Below are positions 45,608 through 54,926 of a stretch of 64,000 nucleotides of DNA, piece by piece. Location of the stretch: positions 9,524-73,523 of the forward strand of contig CABJCJ010000013.1 of the NCBI GenBank assembly GCA_902364065.1, given 5' to 3'. Positions within the stretch are counted from its first letter, which is position 1, and each line of letters begins with the position of its first letter. The notes beneath the pieces were generated by a model. The model made no database searches and was not told where the DNA came from. It worked only from the letters and a program-made list of their open reading frames with translations. The translations under genes were made by a program, and so were the position numbers. Source of the DNA: Veillonellaceae bacterium SB90. GTDB lineage: Bacteria; Bacillota; Negativicutes; Selenomonadales; Selenomonadaceae.

Positions 45608-47704
45608 ATGAAGCTGTTTTACTCGTTAAAACGAAAGGTTTTGGCCGTGTGCCTTGCCGGCATGCTTCTGATGGCCCTTTGCATGGGTGGTATCAGTATC
45701 TGGACAATTTCACATCTGACGCATGACTATGAGCTGCAGAACATGAATCATATTGTCGACGGGAAGACGGCTGATATGAATGATGAACTGCTGCGTTCCG
45801 AAAATATCGTGGATTATGCGACGCATTCGGTCGAACGGGAAATCACGGATACCCGGCTGCTCCGGGATCCGGCGTTTCAGCGGGACGTAGCCAGACTCGT
45901 GGACAATGACTTCCAGGGCGCTGTGCCGGGCCTCAGCCTGATCTGTTCGTATTATCTGTATTATCCGTCGGAGAATGTTTCCGCTCTCTGGAAGGCGGAT
46001 ATGGACAAGAATGGCACATTTACCGATGTACGGGCAAAAGCTCGTGCAGAGGGGCTTTATTCCTCGCCACGCCATGTCAAGGCATTTTCCTACATGACCG
46101 AGCAGGGACAGGCCGCCTGGCTCGCGCCGTATTATTCAGAGGCCTTGCAGCGTTATATCATCTCCTACGTATGCCCTGTCTATAAGCAGGGGGTCATGGT
46201 AGCTATCTTGGGCATCGACCTCGATTTTGAGTCGTTTATGCGCGACATTTATGGGGACGAACCGCCGGAAGGCGATCACGGCATGATGATTCTCAGCGAT
46301 GCCAGCGGTAAGATGACGTATTCACCGGAAGATCCTCAGGGCGTGCGGCTCGAGGATCTCGATATCCATCTGGAAAGCTCCGCGGATGAAGTGAAAGTTG
46401 CCGGCATGACCGATGCCAAGATGATTTCGTATCAATGGAAAGGCAAGGACAGCATCGCGGCGGTGACGTCGCTGCGCAACAACATGAATCTCATGGATCT
46501 GCGCAATGTCCGTCAGATTTATTCCCGGACGCATAAAGCCCTGATGCAGATGGGCATCGGCCTGATTCTCGTCTGCCTCATCGTCTCGCTGCTGCCAGTC
46601 TTCATGATCAACCGCCTGTCCATCCGCCTGCAGAAGGTCATCGGCGCGGCAAAATCGGTGGAGGCTGGTCGTTTCGATATCGATCTGCATGATACGCATC
46701 AAGATGATATCGGCGAGCTCAGCCGCAATTTCCAGTCGATGGTGCAGAAGGTGGCTGCGTCGCAGCAAAATCTGCAATACGTTTCGCGCCATGATCCCCT
46801 GACGGGCATTCTCAATCGCATGGGACTCGACCATGCCATCCAGACCTGGCTGCTGCGCCATCCCAATGAGCCGGGTGCGCTCATCAGCATCGACATCGAT
46901 GCGTTCAAGTTCATCAATGATCTTCATGGCCATCTGGCCGGCGATGAAGCCCTGCGTACACTGGCACGCAAACTGCGTGCCGCCTTCGGCGAGAATCACA
47001 TCATCGGGCGCAACGGCGGCGATGAGTTTGCCATCTTTATGAAGAATGCTACGCCTGAAGAAGTCCTGGACAAGATCAAGTCTTTTTCTGCACAGCCGAA
47101 GTATTTCTGTTTCGGCGGCGAGACGCATGATTTTTCCGTGTCCATCGGCTATGCCCTGTATACGGGCGCCGATATGACGCTCTCGAAGCTCTTCCATCAG
47201 GCTGATGCGGCGCTTTACGCTGTCAAGCTGCGCGGGCGCAACCACTACCGCTGCTATGAGGAGACGATGGAGAAGCTCAACCGCACGTCGCTCGGCTTCA
47301 ACCTTGAGACAATCGCGAGCAATCTGCCGACGGCCTTGCTCGTCTGCGAGGCTGCACCGCGCGGCAGGATCCTTTTCGTCAACAAGACAATGCTCGAGCT
47401 ATTTGAGTGCCAGAATGTCAATGAGTTCATGAATTTCACGCAGGGCATCCAGGAAAATATCATTTGTGGATGTGACCGGGAACGTGTCAAGGAAATGGTT
47501 CATCAGCAACTCGCTAATGCGGAGTCCGGCAAGGAGAGAAGCGTGATTTACTGCATCCATACGCTTAAGGGCAACACGAAGCGGGTGTATTCCATCTGGC
47601 GTCTGGCCGATAATGCCAATTACGGCAAGGTATTCTACGCTTCGCTAGTCGAGCATCGCCTGATTGAAAAGGATGTAGTACATGATATAGGTGAAAACTC
47701 TTGA
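45608..47704 (+). CDS. Membrane Cache-type sensor with GGDEF diguanylate cyclase and C-terminal PAS-like domain
   Basis: A 698-residue signalling protein. A helix at ~10-35, a periplasmic Cache-like domain (~40-300, with YYLYYPSENVSALW and YICPVY-type sequence ISYVCPVYKQGVMVAILGIDL), a second helix (~310-335), a HAMP (~335-385) and a GGDEF domain (~400-560). The active site GRNGGDEFAIF is intact near residue 470, so it should make cyclic di-GMP. No RxxD inhibition site precedes it. A PAS-like domain (LETIASNLPTALLVCEAA, ILFVNKTMLELF) closes the protein, an uncommon position. Start ATG 45608 follows GGAAAGGA. Confidence 0.88.
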   Translation: MKLFYSLKRKVLAVCLAGMLLMALCMGGISIWTISHLTHDYELQNMNHIVDGKTADMNDELLRSENIVDYATHSVEREITDTRLLRDPAFQRDVARLVDNDFQGAVPGLSLICSYYLYYPSENVSALWKADMDKNGTFTDVRAKARAEGLYSSPRHVKAFSYMTEQGQAAWLAPYYSEALQRYIISYVCPVYKQGVMVAILGIDLDFESFMRDIYGDEPPEGDHGMMILSDASGKMTYSPEDPQGVRLEDLDIHLESSADEVKVAGMTDAKMISYQWKGKDSIAAVTSLRNNMNLMDLRNVRQIYSRTHKALMQMGIGLILVCLIVSLLPVFMINRLSIRLQKVIGAAKSVEAGRFDIDLHDTHQDDIGELSRNFQSMVQKVAASQQNLQYVSRHDPLTGILNRMGLDHAIQTWLLRHPNEPGALISIDIDAFKFINDLHGHLAGDEALRTLARKLRAAFGENHIIGRNGGDEFAIFMKNATPEEVLDKIKSFSAQPKYFCFGGETHDFSVSIGYALYTGADMTLSKLFHQADAALYAVKLRGRNHYRCYEETMEKLNRTSLGFNLETIASNLPTALLVCEAAPRGRILFVNKTMLELFECQNVNEFMNFTQGIQENIICGCDRERVKEMVHQQLANAESGKERSVIYCIHTLKGNTKRVYSIWRLADNANYGKVFYASLVEHRLIEKDVVHDIGENS

Positions 47705-47747
47705 GGCGCCATGGTGATTTACTGTTTTATACGGGAAGTCTGATAGC

Positions 47748-47792
47748 AAGAACACGCACGCATTTCTTGGAAATTGCTGCGTGTTCTTTTTT
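47748..47792 (+). terminator. Intrinsic terminator after the GGDEF gene
   Basis: AAGAACACGCA (47748-47758) pairs with TGCGTGTTCTT (47778-47788), followed by TTTT. Confidence 0.85.
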
Positions 47793-47814
47793 GGAAAAAG
47801 ATGTAATAAAATTA

Positions 47815-47843
47815 TTGACAACAATACTCGTGGATGGTATTAT
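47815..47843 (+). promoter_or_regulatory. Promoter of the NmrA-SirTM-macrodomain genes
   Basis: TTGACA (47815-47820), 17 bp, TATTAT (47838-47843). Downstream the leader has AT-rich half-repeats (GTAATAAAG, TTACATAATTAA) that could be an operator. Confidence 0.65.
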
Positions 47844-47932
47844 ACGAAATGTAAGATGTAATAAAGAAAGTTACATAATTAATTGCGAAAGAAACGGGGC
47901 AGAGCCCTGAGCGTGAAAAGGAGAATGTTATC

Positions 47933-48565
47933 ATGAAAATCGCAGTTGTAGCAGCAAATGGACGTGTCGCTAAGAAAGTTATCGCCGAGGCTCTGAATCG
48001 CGGCCATGAGGTTGTCGCCTTTGGCCGCCATGCGGAAAATGACACGCAGGCAAAGGATTACCGCAAGAAAGACATCCTCGACCTCACGAAGGAAGACCTC
48101 GCTGGTTTCGATGCCGTTGTCGATGGATTCGGCGCTTGGAAGGAAGAGACACTGCCTCTTTATTCCACGACGACGCAGCACCTCGCCGACATCCTCTCGG
48201 GTACGGATACGCGCCTGCTGATCGTCGGTGGTGCCGGTTCACTCTACCTCAATCCAGAGCATACGATGCAGCTGTTCGATGCGCCGGATTTCCCGGCAGA
48301 GTATCTGCCGCTGTCCAAGGCAATGGCCAAATCCCTCGACGAGCTGCGCGAGCGCAAGGACGTCAAGTGGACGCACATCAGCCCGGCCGCTGATTTCCAG
48401 GCCGACGGCGAGCGCACGGGCAAGTACATTCTCGCCGGTGAAGAGTTCACGCTCAACAGCAGGAATGAATCTGTCATCTCGTATGCCGACTACGCCATTG
48501 CGATGGTCGATGAGATTGAGAAGGGCCATCACATCCAGCAGCGCATCTCGGTCGTCCGCGCATAA
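47933..48565 (+). CDS. NmrA/SDR-like NAD(P)-binding oxidoreductase
   Basis: A 210-residue Rossmann protein of the NAD(P)H-binding (NmrA-like/YwnB) group. The dinucleotide loop is AVVAANGRVAKKVIAEALNRGHEVVAF (in part). LLIVGGAGSLYLNPEH and KWTHISPAADFQADGERTGKY are typical of this family, where the last part closes the binding pocket. Substrate is unknown; related proteins act as flavin, quinone or NADP-redox sensors. It is followed 41 bp later by the SirTM gene on the same strand without a terminator, so the three may be one operon. Confidence 0.8.
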   Translation: MKIAVVAANGRVAKKVIAEALNRGHEVVAFGRHAENDTQAKDYRKKDILDLTKEDLAGFDAVVDGFGAWKEETLPLYSTTTQHLADILSGTDTRLLIVGGAGSLYLNPEHTMQLFDAPDFPAEYLPLSKAMAKSLDELRERKDVKWTHISPAADFQADGERTGKYILAGEEFTLNSRNESVISYADYAIAMVDEIEKGHHIQQRISVVRA

Positions 48566-48606
48566 GTTTCTTTTCTGCATGTAAAACAGGTACGGAGAAT
48601 TACGAT

Positions 48607-49563
48607 ATGTTTGGTTTTCAAGACAAGGCCATCTATCCAGCAGCTGCCCTCTATGAAGAGGAGCTGGCGGTGCTGCGGGAGAAGCTGGCACAGGCGGATG
48701 CAGTGCTCGTGGGGGCCGGGGCGGGCCTCTCGACGGCGGCGGGTCTTACGTATGGCGGCACGCGCTTCCAGAAGTACTTTGCTGACTTTGCTGAGAAGTA
48801 CGGCATCCGCGATATGTACACAGGCGGGTTCTATCCGTTCCCGAGTCCTGAGGTCTACTGGGCCTGGTGGAGCCGTCATATCTATTTCAACCGTTATATC
48901 GACGCACCATCCGATATCTATCCGCTGCTGTTGCAGCTCATGCGTGACAAGGACTACTTTGTGCTGACGACGAATGTCGACCACCAGTTTCAGAGGAATG
49001 GCTTTGATAAACGACGGCTTTTCTACACGCAGGGCGACTACGGCCTGCTGCAGAGCGTGCGGCCAGAAGTAGCGAAGACGTATGACAACCGCGAGATGGT
49101 CGAATCCATGCTCGAGGCGCAGGGCTTTGTCCGCGGGGCAGACGGCAGCTTTGATGTGCCGTCTGCGGGCAAACTCAAGATGACTGTGCCGTCAGGACTC
49201 GTGCCGAAATGTCCCGATGATGGACGTGATATGATGGTCAGCCTGCGCTGCGATGATCGTTTCGTCGAGGATGAGGGCTGGCATGAGGCGCAGCGGCGTT
49301 ATAAGGAGTTCCTGCGGAATCATGAAAAAAGCCGCATCTTGTATCTTGAGCTTGGCGTCGGCATGAACACCCCCGTCATCATTAAGTACCCGTTCTGGTA
49401 CTACACGAAGCAGAATCCGCAAGCGTTCTATGTCAGCATCAACAAAGGCGGCGCAGCCTGCCTGGAGGCCATTCGCCGCAGGAGTCTCTGCATGGAGGAA
49501 GATATCGGCAGGGTACTGCATGATTTGCATCAGGATAAGGAAGCGGGAGGTGTTGGCGTATGA
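48607..49563 (+). CDS. Class M sirtuin (SirTM), protein ADP-ribosyltransferase
   Basis: A 318-residue sirtuin of the macrodomain-linked class M. Known from Staphylococcus and Streptococcus: SirTM uses NAD+ to ADP-ribosylate a lipoylated GcvH-like carrier rather than deacylate proteins. Here GAGAGLSTAAGLTYGG is the NAD-binding loop (residues ~38-53) and TTNVDHQF replaces the canonical TQNID. The catalytic His of ordinary sirtuins is replaced by Gln in FYTQGDYGLLQ, as in class M. The zinc-knuckle region keeps KCPDDGRDM and LRCDD, with one cysteine apparently lost. The stop overlaps the macrodomain gene (ATGA). Confidence 0.88.
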   Translation: MFGFQDKAIYPAAALYEEELAVLREKLAQADAVLVGAGAGLSTAAGLTYGGTRFQKYFADFAEKYGIRDMYTGGFYPFPSPEVYWAWWSRHIYFNRYIDAPSDIYPLLLQLMRDKDYFVLTTNVDHQFQRNGFDKRRLFYTQGDYGLLQSVRPEVAKTYDNREMVESMLEAQGFVRGADGSFDVPSAGKLKMTVPSGLVPKCPDDGRDMMVSLRCDDRFVEDEGWHEAQRRYKEFLRNHEKSRILYLELGVGMNTPVIIKYPFWYYTKQNPQAFYVSINKGGAACLEAIRRRSLCMEEDIGRVLHDLHQDKEAGGVGV

Positions 49564-50354
49564 TACAGGAGGAACGTCGCATCTGGCTCATCCGCTACCT
49601 GCAGCGTGAGATGCCGGAGTACGCTCATTACCGCATCCCAGACGATGAAGCCGGGCAATGGCATCTGTTGCGTGCATTGTTCAATGTCCGTCCTCCCGCG
49701 CCGGTTCCTCGGGAATTCAAGGAAATCGAGGGCGCACTGCTTGAGCGGATGACAAAAGAAAAGGGCATTGTCGACGCCATGGAGTTGCCGCTATCCGCTA
49801 TTGATCCACGGCTGGCTCTCTGGCGCGGCGATATCACGCGGCTGCGTATCGATGCGATTGTCAATGCGGCCAACAGCCAGATGCTCGGTTGCTTTCAGCC
49901 CAATCACAACTGTATCGACAACATCGAGCAGACGATGGCTGGTGTGGAGATGCGCTACGACTGCTACAAGCTCATGCAGGCACAGGGCCACGAGGAGTCG
50001 ACGGGCAAAGCTAAGATTACTTCCGGCCATCACCTGCCTGCACGCTTCGTCCTGCATACGGTAGGACCCATCGTGCAGGGCAGATTGACGAACGAGCATC
50101 GCCGGCTGCTGGTCTCGTGTTACGAGTCGTGCCTTGCTCTTGCTCCAAAGCACGGCCTCAAGAGTGTTGCCTTCTGCTGTATATCAACAGGGGTATTTCA
50201 CTTCCCTAAGGAAGAGGCTGCAAAAATTGCCGTTCATACTGTGCAGAAGTGGCTGGATGAGCGGCTGCATACTTCCATCAAACGCGTCGTTTTCGATGTC
50301 TTTGAGCAGAGGGATTATCTTTTATACGCATCGCTCCTGGGTGAACAGGCATAA
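49560..50354 (+). CDS. Zinc-dependent macrodomain ADP-ribosylhydrolase
   Basis: A 264-residue macrodomain protein expected to remove the ADP-ribose added by the adjacent SirTM. An N-terminal helical part (~1-80) precedes the macrodomain: LWRGDITRLRIDAIVNAANSQMLGC, then QPNHNCIDNIEQTMAG. The C-x3-H-x-C pattern (GCFQPNHNC) is the zinc-binding feature of the Zn-macro class found with SirTM. GPIVQG and CISTGVFHFPKEEAA form the ADP-ribose loops. It overlaps SirTM by 4 bases and ends in a terminator, so the pair is coupled. Confidence 0.9.
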   Translation: MIQEERRIWLIRYLQREMPEYAHYRIPDDEAGQWHLLRALFNVRPPAPVPREFKEIEGALLERMTKEKGIVDAMELPLSAIDPRLALWRGDITRLRIDAIVNAANSQMLGCFQPNHNCIDNIEQTMAGVEMRYDCYKLMQAQGHEESTGKAKITSGHHLPARFVLHTVGPIVQGRLTNEHRRLLVSCYESCLALAPKHGLKSVAFCCISTGVFHFPKEEAAKIAVHTVQKWLDERLHTSIKRVVFDVFEQRDYLLYASLLGEQA

Positions 50355-50398
50355 AAATGAGCAGGAACTCCGTCATGTGCGGGGCTCCTGCTCATTTT
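50354..50398. terminator. Bidirectional terminator
   Basis: AAAATGAGCAGGA (50354-50366) pairs with TCCTGCTCATTTT (50386-50398). It separates the macrodomain gene from the convergent azlD. Confidence 0.85.
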
Positions 50399-50434
50399 GT
50401 CATTGGTTATGGAATTGTCAGGACGTCGTGCCGG

Positions 50435-50743
50435 TCAGAGCAGGATGAACTCGCTGATGAAGACGACGAGGCAGCAGGCTGCTGCGACCTTGAAGAGACT
50501 CGCACCGTACCAGGCGAGGGCGATGCCGCAAACCAGGGCCAGCGTGCCGCTTACGGGCGTCTGCGTGGCTTCGGTAATGGCCGGGAACGTCATGACGGCC
50601 AGTGTTACGTAAGGTACGTAAAACAGGAAGGAACGCCAGAAACGGCTGCGGATCTGGCCGCGGATCAGGGTCAGCGGCAGGATGCGGATGGCCAGCGTCA
50701 CGGCTGACATCAGGATGAGGTAGATGTAGATATCATGCTGCAT
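50435..50743 (-). CDS. azlD: Branched-chain amino acid export subunit AzlD
   Basis: A 102-residue membrane protein with four helices (IYLILMSAVTLAIRILPLTLI, FWRSFLFYVPYVTLAVMTF, SGTLALVCGIALAWYG). The LAIRILPL motif is typical of AzlD/YgaH. With AzlC it forms an exporter of branched-chain amino acids or analogues (azaleucine resistance). Start ATG 50743 follows AAGGAGGAG. It overlaps azlC by 11 bp. Confidence 0.88.
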   Translation of the reverse strand: MQHDIYIYLILMSAVTLAIRILPLTLIRGQIRSRFWRSFLFYVPYVTLAVMTFPAITEATQTPVSGTLALVCGIALAWYGASLFKVAAACCLVVFISEFILL

Positions 50744-51497
50744 GGCCGTCTCCTCCTTCTTCCTCGTCTTCGATGGAGTCCGTCTGATCATCAATTGGGA
50801 AGAAAATGGCGCCGAGCGCGGCGATGACGACAGTCAGGATGATCGTGCGCGTGCCGGATGAACAACTGGAGAGCACGGGAGCGAGTGAGGCGGCAAGGCT
50901 CAGCGCGAAGCTCAGGAGCACGAGTCCTGCGACGACGCGGTTCGTTCTTGCGGGCGGGATGATGACCCAGAGGAACATGCCGTAGAGTGCGACGGAGAGG
51001 GCGCTGACCACGCTGCCGGGCAGGATGTTGCCGGCGACGACGCCGAGTGCCGTGCCGAGCGACCAGCCGGGCAGTGCAAGTGCCATGGCCCCGTAATTGT
51101 AATAGGGGTTGAGCGAGCCGTGGCGTGCGATTGTGATGCCGAAAATCTCGTCGGTGATGTCAAAGCCGACGAAGATGCGGTGCCAGATGGAGGTGCCGGG
51201 ACGGAATTTCTGGCTGACAACGCAGCTCATGAGCATGTAGCGGGCATTGGCCACGAGCGTGATCAGGACGATCTCGAGGTACGGGGCGTCGGCCGCGATG
51301 ACCGTGAAGCCCGCGTATTCACCGGCCGAGGCATTGTTGAAGAAGCTGGCCAGGAAGCCCTGCAGGGGGTCGAGCCCGGCGTTGCGGGCGGCGATGCCCA
51401 GCGTGAAGGAGACGACGAAGTACCCGAGGGCAATCGGCGTGCCGTCGTGAACTCCTTCGAGGAAGACCTGCCGGTTTGATTTCAGGAGCGTATGCAT
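50733..51497 (-). CDS. azlC: Branched-chain amino acid export permease AzlC
   Basis: A 254-residue AzlC/YgaZ-type permease. Signature: GTPIALGYFVVSFTLGIAARNAGL near residue 20 (in part), then NNASAGEYAGFTVIAADAPYLEI and ANARYMLMSCVVSQKF. Helices fill ~15-240. A charged tail (DDQTDSIEDEEEGGDGHAA) overlaps the azlD start; such acidic tails are not usual. Start ATG 51497 has only a weak ribosome binding site. Partner of AzlD. Confidence 0.9.
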   Translation of the reverse strand: MHTLLKSNRQVFLEGVHDGTPIALGYFVVSFTLGIAARNAGLDPLQGFLASFFNNASAGEYAGFTVIAADAPYLEIVLITLVANARYMLMSCVVSQKFRPGTSIWHRIFVGFDITDEIFGITIARHGSLNPYYNYGAMALALPGWSLGTALGVVAGNILPGSVVSALSVALYGMFLWVIIPPARTNRVVAGLVLLSFALSLAASLAPVLSSCSSGTRTIILTVVIAALGAIFFPIDDQTDSIEDEEEGGDGHAA

Positions 51498-51565
51498 GTG
51501 CGTACCCGTAGGAAAAACCTTCTTTCTGAATGCGTATTACTTCTATTTTACTACGGGGCAGGAAA

Positions 51566-51610
51566 AAAGGCCATTGCCTTATGCGCGATTGACGCAAGAC
51601 AATGGCCTTT
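51566..51610 (-). terminator. Terminator downstream of the alanine symporter gene
   Basis: AAAGGCCATTG (51566-51576) pairs with CAATGGCCTTT (51600-51610); on the minus strand a T6 run follows. It ends transcripts coming from 51759-53126. Confidence 0.75.
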
Positions 51611-51635
51611 CGGGCTGCAAGGGAAAAGGGGCTCC

Positions 51636-51726
51636 GGGGATATGCGGGCAACGCTGCGCGAAGTCGGCCTGCTAAATCGATTCTTGACGCAGGGCGCCAA
51701 CGCTTCGCTTATGTCCACATATCCCC
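51636..51726. repeat. 91-bp palindromic element
   Basis: GGGGATATG (51636-51644) and CATATCCCC (51718-51726) are exact reverse complements. Between them GCAACGCTGCGCGAAG and CGCCAACGCTTCGC form further imperfect inner pairing. The element lies alone in the gap between azlC and the symporter gene and codes for nothing credible. Its shape is that of a REP/MITE-like repeat or a transcribed structured RNA. Confidence 0.5.
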
Positions 51727-51758
51727 TCCTCAAAAGTCCTTGCAGCGTGTGTTTGTTA

Positions 51759-53126
51759 TCATCCGTGTTTTATGATGCGTTTGGCGCGCTGGCGGCGGTT
51801 GAGGTAGCGGTTCGTTTCCGCGACAATGACGCCGGAGAGTGCGATGAGTGCGATGAGGTTCGGGATGGCCATGAGGCCGTTGACGATATCGGCGAGCACC
51901 CAGATGGCTTCGAGCTTGAGGAAGGCACCGGATGCAATGAGAGCGATGAAGATCAGGCGGTAGGGCATGACACCCTTCGTGCCGAAGAGGTAGATGCAGG
52001 CACGTTCGCCGTAGTAGTTCCAGCCGAGGATCGTCGTGAAGGCGAAGAGCACGAGAGCGATCGTCAGGAGTTGGCTGCCGATGAAGCCGTAGGAGGTGGC
52101 AAATGCCGCGCTCGTCATGGCTGCGCCGGCGAGATCGCCCTGCCAGACGCCCGTGAGGACGAGCGAGAGGCCCGTCATCGTGCAGATGATGATTGTATCG
52201 ATGAAGGTACCTGTCATGGAAATCAGGCCCTGCTCGGCCGGCCATTTCGTCTTGGCCGCAGCGGCGGCGATCGGCGCGGAGCCGAGGCCGGATTCATTGG
52301 AGAAGACGCCGCGAGCGATACCGTTCTGCATGGCCATCATGACTGTGGAACCGGCAAAGCCGCCGGCTGCGGCCGTGCCAGTGAAGGCATCCGAGATGAT
52401 GAGCCCGAGTGCTGCCGGGACCTGGTCGATGTTGATGACGATGAGACCGAGGCTGATGGCGATGTAGGAAAGCGCCATGAACGGGATGACGCCCGAGGCG
52501 ACTTTGGCGATGCTCTGCAAACCGCCGAGTGTGATGGCGGCGATGAAGACCGTCAGGATGACATCCGTGGCAATCTTCGGGAAGCCAAAGGAAATCTGCA
52601 TGCTGTCGACGATGGCATTGACCTGTGGGAAGGTGCCGATGCCGAAGAAGGCAACGCCGATGCAGGCGAAGGCGAAGAAGGTCGCGAGCGGCTTCCATTT
52701 CTCGCCCATGCCGTTGCGGATGTAGAACATCGGGCCGCCGGCGATATCGCCCTTCTCATCGACGGAGCGGAATTTTACGGCCAGCAGGCCCTCGGAGTAT
52801 TTCGTGGCCATGCCGAAGAAGGCAGCGACCCACATCCAGAACAGAGCGCCGGGGCCGCCGACCTTGACGGCCGTAGCTACGCCGACGATGTTGCCCGTGC
52901 CGACTGTGGCGGCAAGTGCGACGCAGAGGGCCTTGAAGCTTGAGACATCGCCGCGGCCGTTGTTTTGTGCCTTGAAGATCAGGCGCAGCGCATGCGGCAG
53001 GCGGAAGACCTGCAGCAGCTTCAGACGGATGGTCAGAAAGATGCCCGTGCCGACGAGCAGCGTGATGAGCGGGGGGCCCCACATAAAGGAGTCAATGGCA
53101 TTGAGGATAGGGATGAATGATTCCAT
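51759..53126 (-). CDS. Sodium:alanine (AGCS) symporter
   Basis: A 455-residue AGCS-family transporter (AlsT/DagA type) with about 11 helices, taking up alanine or glycine with Na+. Signature blocks: GTGNIVGVATAVKVGGPGALFWMW (in part) near residue 75, then MATKYSEGLLAVKFR. Further on are GVFSNESGLGSAPIAAAAAKT and LGWNYYGERACIYLFG. Length is normal. Start ATG 53126 follows TAGGAGG. The basic tail RRQRAKRIIKHG is cytoplasmic. Confidence 0.92.
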   Translation of the reverse strand: MESFIPILNAIDSFMWGPPLITLLVGTGIFLTIRLKLLQVFRLPHALRLIFKAQNNGRGDVSSFKALCVALAATVGTGNIVGVATAVKVGGPGALFWMWVAAFFGMATKYSEGLLAVKFRSVDEKGDIAGGPMFYIRNGMGEKWKPLATFFAFACIGVAFFGIGTFPQVNAIVDSMQISFGFPKIATDVILTVFIAAITLGGLQSIAKVASGVIPFMALSYIAISLGLIVINIDQVPAALGLIISDAFTGTAAAGGFAGSTVMMAMQNGIARGVFSNESGLGSAPIAAAAAKTKWPAEQGLISMTGTFIDTIIICTMTGLSLVLTGVWQGDLAGAAMTSAAFATSYGFIGSQLLTIALVLFAFTTILGWNYYGERACIYLFGTKGVMPYRLIFIALIASGAFLKLEAIWVLADIVNGLMAIPNLIALIALSGVIVAETNRYLNRRQRAKRIIKHG

Positions 53127-53422
53127 GAAACAGCCTCCTAAGAAAGTTTGGTACAGTGTCTTTTATATGTGTACAACTGTTTTCGATAGAGTATATGATA
53201 GCATAGAAAAGGACATTTGTCTCGACTTTCTTGGAAAAAATATATAATAAGTAAAAATATTATCCAACCGAAGAGAAATGTGTAAAGAAATGCGCACAAA
53301 TCGTACTACTTCCGTATCCTTTCTTGTGCTCTGTAACAAATGATACAGCCTGCAGGGGAAAATCACGTTACGATAGAGGCGAAGGTTGAAACAAGGATTC
53401 CAGCATTTGAGAAAAGTTTTTA

Positions 53423-53451
53423 TTGAAAATAACTCTTAACTATGATATGCT
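53423..53451 (+). promoter_or_regulatory. Promoter of eno; rest of the 365-bp gap
   Basis: TTGAAA (53423-53428), 17 bp, TATGCT (53446-53451). The remainder of the gap 53127-53422 is AT-rich and should hold the leftward promoter of the symporter gene; no gene or clear repeat was seen in it. Confidence 0.55.
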
Positions 53452-53461
53452 GAAGATGTAA

Positions 53462-54793
<1,332 letters not shown>

Positions 54794-54879
54794 TCTTCCG
54801 CATACACCTCTACATATATCCACATACATCCACACATTCTACCTCTTCCGAAAAGGGCTGTGAACGCATGAGCCCTTGC

Positions 54880-54926
54880 AAAAAGACGGTCCGCTGACTC
54901 AAAGGAGCCGGCGGACCGTCTTTTTT
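54880..54926. terminator. Terminator after eno, shared with the opposing gene
   Basis: AAAAGACGGTCCGC (54881-54894) pairs with GCGGACCGTCTTTT (54911-54924), followed by TT. An additional hairpin AAGGGCT/AGCCCTT (54853-54877) precedes it. The terminator overlaps the stop of the leftward pseudogene. Confidence 0.85.

Noticed and set aside
51492..52943. 483-codon plus-strand frame over the alanine symporter gene
   Set aside because: Shadow of the real minus-strand AGCS gene, extremely rich in Asp/Glu/Arg and without any domain.
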